NCBI RefSeq assembly: GCF_003258705.1
Contig: NZ_CP029480.1
Coordinates: 310,001 to 374,000 of the forward strand
Direction of reading: 5' to 3'
Source of the DNA: Arcticibacterium luteifluviistationis
GTDB lineage: Bacteria; Bacteroidota; Bacteroidia; Cytophagales; Spirosomataceae
DNA length: 64,000 nt
Positions 1-6,526 of this stretch are shown one piece after another (position 1 is the stretch's first letter; every line of letters begins with the position of its first letter). The position numbers were made by a program, and so were the translations under genes. The notes beneath the pieces were generated by a model. It had not been told where the DNA came from, searched no databases, and worked only from the letters and a program-made list of their open reading frames with translations.

Positions 1-1337
1 ACATCATACTTTTCTAGCAATAAAGCTACATCACGAGCTTGTGTGCTTGCGTTACAACTTACGTATACAATTCTGTCCGCAGCTATTCTCAATAAAGTAT
101 CAATCACTTCTTTATCCATTCCAGCCCTAGGTGGGTCAGTAATAATAACGCTAGGTAAACCTTCTTTCTCTACGAAGGCGTCATTTAGAACGTCCTTCAT
201 GTTCCCTGCGTAAAAAGCCGTGTTTTCTATGCCATTGACCTCCGAATTAATCTTTGCGTCTTTAATAGCATCTTCTACATACTCCACGCCTACTACTTTC
301 TTAGCTTGGTGAGCTACAAAATTGGCAATAGTACCTGTTCCTGTATATAAATCGTAAACTACATCGTCTTTGCCAATTTCAGCTAATTCACGAGCAGCTT
401 TATAAAGTTCGTAAGCTTGTTCCGAGTTGGTTTGATAAAAAGACTTTACGCCTATTCTAAACCTTAAACCCTCCATCTCTTCTTCAATGTATGGTTTGCC
501 TGAAAAGAAGAAGGATTCTAAATCTTGGTAACTGTCGTTTTTCTTCTGGTTGATGAAGTAATTAACAGAAGTAATGTCTGGAAATTTCTCAACGAAAGCA
601 CTCAAACAAGCTTCTATAAGCTCTTTGTCATCTTTAGCAAACTGAACCACCACCATCACATCACCTGTAGAAGATGTTCTTATCATTAAGGTTCTGAAAA
701 AACCTTCATGCCTTACATGGTTATAGAATGCTTCGTTGCTATTTCTAGCGTATTCATCAAAGAAACGTCTTATGTCATTTGATGGGTCGTCTTGCAGATA
801 ACACGTGTCAATAGGTAAGACTTTGTCAAATCGCTTAGGGATATGAAAACCTAATGCATTTCTGTCTCCTAAATCATTGCTAGACGATATTTCGTCTGCT
901 GTAAGCCACCTTGTACTAGAAAAAGTAAACTCAAGCTTGTTTCTATAGAATTGCGTCTTATTTGAAGCCAAAATAGGCTTCATGTTGCTAATGTCTATTT
1001 TTCCAAGTCTAACCAGTTGGTCTTTGACTTGTTTTTCTTTTTGAGCTAATTGGTCTGGATAAGAAATGTGTTGCCATTTACAGCCACCACATACACCAAA
1101 GTGACTACAGAAGGGTTCTACCCTATCTTCTGAGTCTTTAATTCTCTCCAAAACGATTGCTTCTGAAAAGCTTTTACGTTTTCTGTTAATTTGGAGTTTG
1201 ACAATGTCTCCAGGAGCTACATTTGGCGTAGTGATAAATATAACTTCTCCGTCTAGTTTTGTGAGGCATTTTCCTTCTGCCGCAAAATCTAGCACTTCAA
1301 TTTCGTCAATGACTTTTCTTGTTTTTCTTCTTGCCAT
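1..1337 (-). CDS. rlmD: 23S rRNA (uracil-5-)-methyltransferase RlmD, C-terminal end cut by window edge
   Basis: TrmA/RumA-family SAM-dependent methyltransferase that makes m5U in 23S rRNA. About 445 residues are present; the last part runs off the window. An N-terminal TRAM domain (about 1-65) is followed by the iron-sulfur cysteines C77, C83 and C86 in FCSHFGVCGGC, typical of RlmD. A SAM-binding YTGTGT segment, a DPPRAG motif and the catalytic cysteine in YVSCN near residue 428 lie close to the left edge. The start is the ATG at 1337, giving a lysine/arginine-rich N-terminus (MARRKTRK) usual for this family. A terminator for the upstream tRNA-Lys lies between the two genes, so rlmD probably has its own promoter. 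RlmC or TrmA is less likely given the TRAM domain and cluster motif. Confidence 0.9.
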   Translation of the reverse strand, partial: MARRKTRKVIDEIEVLDFAAEGKCLTKLDGEVIFITTPNVAPGDIVKLQINRKRKSFSEAIVLERIKDSEDRVEPFCSHFGVCGGCKWQHISYPDQLAQKEKQVKDQLVRLGKIDISNMKPILASNKTQFYRNKLEFTFSSTRWLTADEISSSNDLGDRNALGFHIPKRFDKVLPIDTCYLQDDPSNDIRRFFDEYARNSNEAFYNHVRHEGFFRTLMIRTSSTGDVMVVVQFAKDDKELIEACLSAFVEKFPDITSVNYFINQKKNDSYQDLESFFFSGKPYIEEEMEGLRFRIGVKSFYQTNSEQAYELYKAARELAEIGKDDVVYDLYTGTGTIANFVAHQAKKVVGVEYVEDAIKDAKINSEVNGIENTAFYAGNMKDVLNDAFVEKEGLPSVIITDPPRAGMDKEVIDTLLRIAADRIVYVSCNASTQARDVALLLEKYD

Positions 1338-1356
1338 AATCTTGATAGCTGTATAA

Positions 1357-1385
1357 CAAAAAAAGCCACCTAATCGGTGGCTTTT
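1357..1385 (-). terminator. Rho-independent terminator of tRNA-Lys (copy 1)
   Basis: A perfect 10-bp inverted repeat (AAAAGCCACC / GGTGGCTTTT) with a 5-base loop is followed on the minus strand by a T run. It begins directly after the tRNA-Lys 3' end and separates it from rlmD. A near copy follows the second tRNA-Lys. Confidence 0.85.
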
Positions 1386-1386
1386 G

Positions 1387-1459
1387 TGATCCCGCTGGGG
1401 CTCGAACCCAGGACCCATACATTAAAAGTGTATTGCTCTACCAACTGAGCTACGGAATC
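1387..1459 (-). tRNA. tRNA-Lys(UUU), copy 1
   Basis: A 73-nt cloverleaf reads on the minus strand. The acceptor stem GATTCCG pairs with CGGGATC, the D arm is GCTCAGTTGGTAGAGC, and the anticodon stem ATACA/TGTAT encloses CTTTTAA, giving anticodon TTT (lysine). The T arm holds GGTTCGAGCCC and the discriminator is A. CCA is not encoded. It differs from the copy at 3501 by one base in the D loop. Confidence 0.95.
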
Positions 1460-1512
1460 AAAATTCTCTTTACATTTGCGGAACATTTAAACCTTCGTCC
1501 CGATTGCGAGTG

Positions 1513-1520
1513 CAAAAGTA
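1513..1520 (-). promoter_or_regulatory. Promoter -7 box for tRNA-Lys copy 1
   Basis: TACTTTTG on the minus strand matches the Bacteroidota -7 consensus TAnnTTTG. It lies 53 nt upstream of the mature tRNA 5' end, so a leader of about 45 nt is expected. The same box and leader are conserved at the second tRNA-Lys. No clear -33 TTG is visible. Confidence 0.6.
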
Positions 1521-1536
1521 GAGTAAACTTTTTGAA

Positions 1537-2265
1537 ATGAAAAGACACCTAACAAAAATATTTATAGTTTTTTTCTCAATCATGACGCAAAGCCTTGATA
1601 TTCAATCTCAAGACTTGTTTCAAAAAAAAGCAGATTCTTTGTTTACGGAAAAGAATTACGGGGAAGCGAGTGATTTATATCTCGAACTGTTGGATAAACA
1701 TTCTATAAATAGAAGTAATGCCTACCTGAAATTGGCATTTATAAGCGAGCAAAAGGGAGATTTTTCAAAAGCAATTTACTTTTTGAGCGAATATTTCAAC
1801 TTAAATCCCTCCGAGAGCACATTTACTAAAATAAATAAAATGGCTGAAGAGAATTCTTTTAGCGGCTATGGTAGAAGTGACTTTAACTTTTTGCTACTAC
1901 TCTACGAGCGTTTTTATTTATGGATATGCTTAGTGTTGTTTCTAATCATTGGTTTTAGCTTTTATCTCCTTTTATTAAAAAAACTAAGAGGAGAGCCTAC
2001 TGCTTTACGACATAAAGTAAGTTTTGTATTTCTTGTTTTGTTTGGTTTATTCTTTCTAAATGTAGGAGGCTACTACAGCCAAGGCATAGTTAAAAGCGAG
2101 CAGGTTTATATAAGACAAGCTCCCTCATCCGCTTCAAAGGTAGTTTCCAATTTAACAGGAGGTAGCCGGGTTAATATTATTGGCGAAAAGGATATCTGGC
2201 TGCGGCTATTAATTAACGGTCAAATACAATTTGCGAAAAAGAGCGATTTTTGGATAATTGACTAA
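1537..2265 (+). CDS. Membrane protein with TPR and SH3-like domains (BatE-like)
   Basis: A 242-residue protein of unknown cellular role. It has a signal peptide (1-25), a TPR-type helical region (about 28-95, with the typical spacing of A/Y/L residues in KNYGEASDLYLELL), a transmembrane helix around 128-147, a second around 160-178, and a C-terminal bacterial SH3-like domain (about 185-242, with VYIRQAPSSASKVV). The order signal-TPR-TM-SH3 resembles BatE of the Bacteroides aerotolerance operon, but no bat genes adjoin it, so the link is structural only. It is divergent from the tRNA-Lys promoter and lies just upstream of tRNA-Leu. Confidence 0.75.
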   Translation: MKRHLTKIFIVFFSIMTQSLDIQSQDLFQKKADSLFTEKNYGEASDLYLELLDKHSINRSNAYLKLAFISEQKGDFSKAIYFLSEYFNLNPSESTFTKINKMAEENSFSGYGRSDFNFLLLLYERFYLWICLVLFLIIGFSFYLLLLKKLRGEPTALRHKVSFVFLVLFGLFFLNVGGYYSQGIVKSEQVYIRQAPSSASKVVSNLTGGSRVNIIGEKDIWLRLLINGQIQFAKKSDFWIID

Positions 2266-2285
2266 AGAAATTAAATCTGATTAAT

Positions 2286-2293
2286 TAGTTTTG
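2286..2293 (+). promoter_or_regulatory. Promoter -7 box for tRNA-Leu
   Basis: TAGTTTTG matches TAnnTTTG and ends 9 nt before the first base of tRNA-Leu, which fits a start site only a few nucleotides before the mature end. Confidence 0.65.
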
Positions 2294-2302
2294 CAGCCCC
2301 AT

Positions 2303-2386
2303 GGCGATGTGGTGGAATTGGTAGACACGCCAGCTTGAGGGGCTGGTGGGCTTTAGCCTATAGGAGTTCGACTCTCCTCATCGTCA
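2303..2386 (+). tRNA. tRNA-Leu(GAG)
   Basis: An 84-nt class II tRNA. The acceptor stem GGCGATG pairs with CATCGTC (one G-T pair), the D arm is GTGGAATTGGTAGACAC, and the anticodon stem CCAGC/GCTGG encloses TTGAGGG with anticodon GAG. A long variable arm precedes a T arm containing GTTCGACTC, and the discriminator is A. All are leucine tRNA features. Confidence 0.95.
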
Positions 2387-2392
2387 CTTAAG

Positions 2393-2430
2393 AACCCGTA
2401 GTACTTGTTTCAAGTGTTACGGGTTTTGTT
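2393..2430 (+). terminator. Terminator of tRNA-Leu
   Basis: The inverted repeat AACCCGTA ... TACGGGTT, with an inner ACTTG/CAAGT pairing, is followed by TTGTTTT. It starts 7 nt after the tRNA. Confidence 0.8.
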
Positions 2431-2448
2431 TTATAAAGCCTTTTACGA

Positions 2449-2579
2449 TCTCCGATGCTTCTAGCGTCGGTGTGGTGATATCAAACCTCTGGTTTGACAG
2501 TGTAATTCTTGAGGTAAAGTACTCGATATCAGCCAGAGGCTGATGAGCACTTCTGCTAAGCTGAAAGCTTAGCAGAGCA
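2449..2579. repeat. Palindromic intergenic repeat, unit 1
   Basis: Two modules recur in the second flank of the following gene. The first (about 2449-2512) runs from GATCTCCGATGC through the CCTCTGGTTTGACAG segment and matches 3300-3362. The second (2526-2579) starts ATATCAGCCAGAGGCTGATG, which folds as CAGCC/GGCTG, and ends with CTAAGCTGAAAGCTTAG, another hairpin. It matches 3381-3434 with only a few differences. No coding potential is seen. Confidence 0.75.
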
Positions 2580-2600
2580 TAACATAGGGATTAACTTAAT

Positions 2601-3242
2601 TTGAATTTGGATAATCAGCAGATATATAAAAAAAACAAACTGTACGATATGGGAATTAATGTTCGAGGAATAGCTACAAGTATTAAGACGAAAGATATAA
2701 GTGAATTGACAAATAAATTGGGATTACCTACTCCAACCCTTATAGATAAAACTTATTTTGAAAATGCTATCTCAAACTCTATAGAGAACAATGAGATCTT
2801 TCTAACAATAAGCAGTAAAGGAACAATTTTAACCGTAGGAGATGAAGTTGCAATTGAAAGCATGCCAATTGGGAACCTTTCGCTTGACGGAAAAGCAATG
2901 AATTTTATTGTCGGGGAAACTTCTATGATTTTCGCATTCGATTTCTATGAGAATGGGGAGCTATTAAGAAGCGTCATAAATGCTGAAGACCAAAACTTAA
3001 AAGCTGAAGGAGAATTATTAGATATTGAGCATAGTGAAGATGATTTTACAGAACTAATTTTTAGCTTAATGGAAACTGTCTCAGGCGATAGTATTTATAC
3101 TTTAGAACCTGACGCCGAGTCGGTTCGATACAAGTTTATTCTTGAAGATGATAAAGCCAAAGATGAAATCACTGATACTGCAATAGCAACAGAGGAACAT
3201 TCAATTGAAGAAAATATTAAACCTTGGTGGAAGTTTTGGTAA
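2601..3242 (+). CDS. Hypothetical acidic protein ending in an aromatic KPWWKFW tail
   Basis: A 213-residue protein that I do not recognise. No signal peptide or transmembrane segment is visible. It is rich in glutamate, aspartate and serine, with mixed alpha/beta character (for example EIFLTISSKGTILTVGDEVAI), and its C-terminus KPWWKFW is an aromatic tail sometimes seen on small cytosolic Bacteroidota proteins. The longest frame starts at TTG 2601; the ATG at 2649 (MGINVRGIATS) is an alternative and nothing upstream decides between them. It sits alone between two blocks of the same palindromic repeat, which suggests mobility or repeated recombination around it. Confidence 0.6.
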   Translation: MNLDNQQIYKKNKLYDMGINVRGIATSIKTKDISELTNKLGLPTPTLIDKTYFENAISNSIENNEIFLTISSKGTILTVGDEVAIESMPIGNLSLDGKAMNFIVGETSMIFAFDFYENGELLRSVINAEDQNLKAEGELLDIEHSEDDFTELIFSLMETVSGDSIYTLEPDAESVRYKFILEDDKAKDEITDTAIATEEHSIEENIKPWWKFW

Positions 3243-3255
3243 TTACCATTTCCAA

Positions 3256-3434
3256 ATATCAGCCGGAGGCTAATAAACATCTAAGTTAAAAGCACACGTG
3301 CTCTGCGATGCCTCCAGCGTCAGTATGGTGATTTCAAACCTCTGCTTTGACAGAATAATTAAAAAAAATCAAAACCCAAAATATCAGCCAGAGGCTGATG
3401 AACACTCCTGTTAAGCTGAAAGCTTAGTAGAGCA
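3256..3434. repeat. Palindromic intergenic repeats, units 2 and 3
   Basis: A partial, diverged copy of the hairpin module (3256-3307, starting ATATCAGCCGGAGGCTAAT) is followed by the other module (3300-3362) and a well-preserved hairpin copy (3381-3434). Together with 2449-2579 these bracket the orphan protein gene in direct orientation. Confidence 0.75.
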
Positions 3435-3468
3435 AGCCATTTTCTACTTTAAACGAGATAGTATATAA

Positions 3469-3499
3469 CAAAAAAAGCCACCGAAATTCGGTGGCTTTT
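3469..3499 (-). terminator. Rho-independent terminator of tRNA-Lys (copy 2)
   Basis: AAAAGCCACCG pairs with CGGTGGCTTTT around a 5-base loop, with a T run on the minus strand. The outer stem is identical to the terminator after tRNA-Lys copy 1, while the loop differs. Confidence 0.85.
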
Positions 3500-3500
3500 G

Positions 3501-3573
3501 TGATCCCGCTGGGGCTCGAACCCAGGACCCATACATTAAAAGTGTATTGCTCTACCAGCTGAGCTACGGAATC
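3501..3573 (-). tRNA. tRNA-Lys(UUU), copy 2
   Basis: A 73-nt cloverleaf with the same acceptor, anticodon and T arms as the gene at 1387-1459 and anticodon TTT. The only difference is one D-loop base (CAGCTGG against CAGTTGG). The leader and terminator are duplicated with it. Confidence 0.95.
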
Positions 3574-3628
3574 GAAATTATCTTTACGTTTTCAGAACAC
3601 TTTAAACCTTTGTTCCGATTGCGGGTTG

Positions 3629-3636
3629 CAAAAGTA
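3629..3636 (-). promoter_or_regulatory. Promoter -7 box for tRNA-Lys copy 2
   Basis: TACTTTTG (TAnnTTTG) lies on the minus strand 55 nt upstream of the tRNA, in the same position as in copy 1. The remaining stretch to 3872 contains no gene that I can see. Confidence 0.6.
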
Positions 3637-3872
3637 GAACAAACTTTTTAAAATAAAAAGACTCATGAGTAATTATAGTGGTTCTGGCCCTTTATCTCCG
3701 ATACTATTGGCTTAGGTATAGTGAATACAAACCACTGATTTTAATGGAACTAGGCTTTGTGAATAGACTTGAAAATTAATTGAAAAAATATTTGAAATTA
3801 TTTATACTGTTCGGAAATAGCTGAACAAGCGTAGCATGGAAAGGTTAAGGGAATTAGTCTTTAAAGTTTTGC

Positions 3873-5432
3873 CTACCTTTTCTTTTTAAAGAACTCTCTC
3901 AAGCTAAAGCCCTTCGTTCTTTGAGGTTCTGGGCATTCTAACATTGCGTTTTCTGCCAGTTTGTGGTTAAAACCCCATGATAAGCCTGCATGAACAGACA
4001 GCCCTCTTGGGTTTCCTAGGTTTATTAAGCCTGTGATATTATCAAAACCCAAAAATAAAGGGCCAGCCCGCATGGTGGCTCCTAAATTAAAATTGGCGTA
4101 GTCTTGGTCTAAGGAAACAGGAAAGCTAAACTCTATGTGCTGACGCTCAAAACGCGGAATCACTGAAATTCCTGAAAAGCCGACTGGGCCAATTTTCTTT
4201 TTACCCAAAACATACTGTCTAAGAACGCCACTGATGTAAAAACCTTCTCTGATAAGGTAATCGCCATGAATGACTAATGTGGCCGGCATAAAGACTCTAA
4301 ATGACCTTAAATAGGTAGTTTGATCAATATCATAAACTTCTTCAATGTCTCCAATCAACTCATTTGTGGAGTTTAAGTGGTAAAAGGTGGCAGGTGGAAT
4401 AAAATCATCGGTACTTTCTACAGTACCTACCTGAACATTTTGTGGGTCTGCAAATTTCACAAAACCAATATCCTGTAAAGAAACGCCAAACTTATAGGCG
4501 TATTTATTAATTCTAGGGTCAGGAACGTAGCTTCCTTTATATTTGAAACGCTCTCTGGAGTAATTTGGTCGTTTTTCATACACAAAGCCAATATCAGCAC
4601 CAAAACCATTCCCTACCCCACTTATACTAGTCATTTGGTTTAGCATCCATGAAAAAGACGGCGGGGTATCAGCAGAAGCATGAAAGAAAGTACCTGAGGT
4701 TTTAGCCACTTCTATATTCTGATATTCATTTGATGGCGGAATTGGGTCAATTAAATAATCAACTTCATCTCCTCTAAGGTTAAGATTTAGGTTACTGGTT
4801 ATTCTTTTGACCGTAAAACCTACTTTTAGAAAGTCTTCGTTTTCTTCTCTTATCACTTTGGCAAGCGATAAATACATCTCATTATAAGCTCCCACATTAA
4901 GCATGAAAGTTTCATCTTCAAAGTTGGTGGAGTGTAAAATTGGGTTTTTAGTACCTGTAAGAATGGCGGTGCCCATATTTGGCGAAGTATTTCCAAAAGA
5001 ATTTAAGAGTCTAAAACGAACACCTGCCGCTACGCCTATACCCCACCTTGGTGAACTAAACTGAATAGCTGGTCCTCTTACTTCTGAGTTTATATAGGCC
5101 TTTACTTTTGAAACACCTGTGCGTTTATAATATTCGGCTTTCCAAAGTGGCAAACCCGTTATAGGCGAACGGTATTTTTGTGCTACCGTACCAGCCGAAA
5201 GACTTAAAAGTGAGAATGGGGCATTCCAACGTGCATAATTGTTTTGAATCTCTAGGCCTGCTGCCGCCAGGTTTATGTGCACTTTATAACGAGAATCTAC
5301 CGCATTGGCAGGGTTTAAGAGCACGCCATGTATTCCTCCATAGTTGCTAGAGCTTATGCCCAAGAAGTTTTGAGCGTAGCTTTTTCTTGAAAATAAGAGC
5401 AGTAAAAGGAAGACGTAATAAGGTTTCAACAA
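3873..5432 (-). CDS. DUF5723 family outer-membrane beta-barrel-like protein
   Basis: An exported protein of about 519 residues, likely a FadL/PorV-like outer-membrane barrel of unknown cargo. The N-terminal part SSNYGGIHGVLLNPANAVDSRYKVHINLAAAG is the DUF5723 signature region; alternating aromatic/hydrophobic strands follow to the C-terminus. The open frame extends to an ATG at 5504, but a minus-strand TATATTTG promoter box at 5455-5462 lies inside that extension. Starting at one of the two in-frame TTG codons at 5432/5429 gives a clean signal peptide (LKPYYVFLLLLLFSRKSYAQ). The longer start cannot be excluded. The gene is divergent from the DUF6580 gene. Confidence 0.8.
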   Translation of the reverse strand: MLKPYYVFLLLLLFSRKSYAQNFLGISSSNYGGIHGVLLNPANAVDSRYKVHINLAAAGLEIQNNYARWNAPFSLLSLSAGTVAQKYRSPITGLPLWKAEYYKRTGVSKVKAYINSEVRGPAIQFSSPRWGIGVAAGVRFRLLNSFGNTSPNMGTAILTGTKNPILHSTNFEDETFMLNVGAYNEMYLSLAKVIREENEDFLKVGFTVKRITSNLNLNLRGDEVDYLIDPIPPSNEYQNIEVAKTSGTFFHASADTPPSFSWMLNQMTSISGVGNGFGADIGFVYEKRPNYSRERFKYKGSYVPDPRINKYAYKFGVSLQDIGFVKFADPQNVQVGTVESTDDFIPPATFYHLNSTNELIGDIEEVYDIDQTTYLRSFRVFMPATLVIHGDYLIREGFYISGVLRQYVLGKKKIGPVGFSGISVIPRFERQHIEFSFPVSLDQDYANFNLGATMRAGPLFLGFDNITGLINLGNPRGLSVHAGLSWGFNHKLAENAMLECPEPQRTKGFSLREFFKKKR

Positions 5433-5454
5433 GCTTTTATGTGATGCTTTGTCA

Positions 5455-5462
5455 CAAATATA
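5455..5462 (-). promoter_or_regulatory. Promoter -7 box for the DUF5723 gene
   Basis: TATATTTG on the minus strand fits TAnnTTTG. It places the transcript start near 5448 and so supports the TTG start at 5429-5432. Confidence 0.55.
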
Positions 5463-5508
5463 ATTAAATGCCCTTTCCCGAAAGCTTGATTCCTTGATAG
5501 ACAAATAC

Positions 5509-5516
5509 TATTTTTG
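5509..5516 (+). promoter_or_regulatory. Promoter -7 box for the DUF6580 gene
   Basis: TATTTTTG on the plus strand fits TAnnTTTG, with the ATG at 5533 following 17 nt later. This rules out the more upstream in-frame ATG at 5494, which precedes the box. Confidence 0.6.
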
Positions 5517-5532
5517 TAACAAAGTGATAAAA

Positions 5533-6090
5533 ATGAAAAACAAACAAATACTAATTCCCGTAATTCTTCTAATAGCTTTTGCTGCATTATCTAGGTTGGT
5601 ATCTCATCCAATGAACTTTACGCCTATAACGGCACTTATCCTTTTTTCCGTATTCGTGTTTGAGGGAAAATGGAAAATTATAGTTCCTGCCATAGCGATA
5701 GTATTAAGTGATGTGATTTTGGAATTAAATGCTGGAACTGGATTTCACTCTGGTACTGTGTTAGTGTATACAGCTTATGTTTTAATAGGTGTAATAGGAT
5801 ACTTCTTACTAAAGAAGGCTTCTTTCACTAATATTTTAACAAGCTCTGTAGCTGGTTCTGTTTCTTTTTTCTTGTTGACCAACTTTGCTTTGTTTTACCC
5901 TAAAGCTGCCGCAGGTAGCGAATATGGTTATACACACGATTTAGCTGGAATTATGGCTTCTTATACGGCTGGAATTCCTTTCTTTAGAAACATGCTAATG
6001 GGTGATGTGTTTTATACTGGCCTTCTTTTTGGTGCGTATTTCACTATCAGACATTTCGTTTTAAAGCCGTCTACAGTTAAATCTAAATAA
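5533..6090 (+). CDS. DUF6580 family integral membrane protein
   Basis: A 185-residue polytopic membrane protein with about five to six hydrophobic helices. Characteristic segments are SRLVSHPMNFTPITALILF near the N-terminus and PFFRNMLMGDVFYTGLLFG near the C-terminus, the DUF6580 pattern. The family looks like the substrate-binding (S) component of ECF-type vitamin transporters, but the substrate is unknown. The start is the ATG at 5533, chosen because of the upstream TATTTTTG box; an N-terminal extension from 5494 would lie within the promoter. The DUF4286 gene follows 8 bp downstream and is probably co-transcribed. Confidence 0.75.
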   Translation: MKNKQILIPVILLIAFAALSRLVSHPMNFTPITALILFSVFVFEGKWKIIVPAIAIVLSDVILELNAGTGFHSGTVLVYTAYVLIGVIGYFLLKKASFTNILTSSVAGSVSFFLLTNFALFYPKAAAGSEYGYTHDLAGIMASYTAGIPFFRNMLMGDVFYTGLLFGAYFTIRHFVLKPSTVKSK

Positions 6091-6098
6091 TTCTTCAT

Positions 6099-6401
6099 TT
6101 GATTTTATCAAGCTTTACTTTCAGTATAGAGTATTCTCATGCTTTACTTTTTGAGAATAGTCTTAATACAGAGATAGTGCCTTTTCTGAACTCATTAGAA
6201 GAGGTGAAGTCGCTAAAACTCTATAAACTGATTACAGATATAGAAACTGGTGGACAGAATCTTTCCCTGCAGATATTCTTAGAGAATATGGATAAGCATA
6301 AGTCTATAGAAGCTAATCACAAAGCAAAGATTCTTAGTATTTTGGATGCAAAATTTGCTGGAAAGTATGTTTACTTTCAGTCGCTGTTAGAAGAAATTTA
6401 A
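6099..6401 (+). CDS. DUF4286 family small cytosolic protein
   Basis: A 100-residue protein starting at TTG. It opens with a beta strand (MILSSFTFSIEYS) and ends with GKYVYFQSLLEEI, which matches the DUF4286 layout of a small ferredoxin-like alpha/beta fold with a C-terminal F/Y-x-LLEE motif. The function is unknown. It lies 8 bp behind the DUF6580 gene and is probably translated from the same message. No other start gives the family's usual N-terminus. Confidence 0.75.
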   Translation: MILSSFTFSIEYSHALLFENSLNTEIVPFLNSLEEVKSLKLYKLITDIETGGQNLSLQIFLENMDKHKSIEANHKAKILSILDAKFAGKYVYFQSLLEEI

Positions 6402-6526
6402 TTCTTAGCATCGGGTTCGAATGAAGAACGTAAAGACAGCTCTTTCTGAAGCTACGCAATTCTATTAGCTTTCCCCTCCCTTTTATAGGCAACTCATTTC
6501 CTTAATACTTTTGCGGACTTTAAAGT

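Noticed and set aside
2526-3434. Repeats around the orphan gene as a CRISPR array
   Set aside because: Only two to three units, spaced by hundreds of bases, palindromic throughout and without regular spacers or cas genes.
5494-5532. Upstream ATG for the DUF6580 gene
   Set aside because: It precedes the TATTTTTG promoter box and would add residues MIDKYYFCNKVIK, untypical of the family.
6506-6513. TACTTTTG box on the plus strand before the porin gene end
   Set aside because: It matches the promoter consensus but points into the 3' end of a convergent gene with no downstream plus-strand gene or RNA visible.
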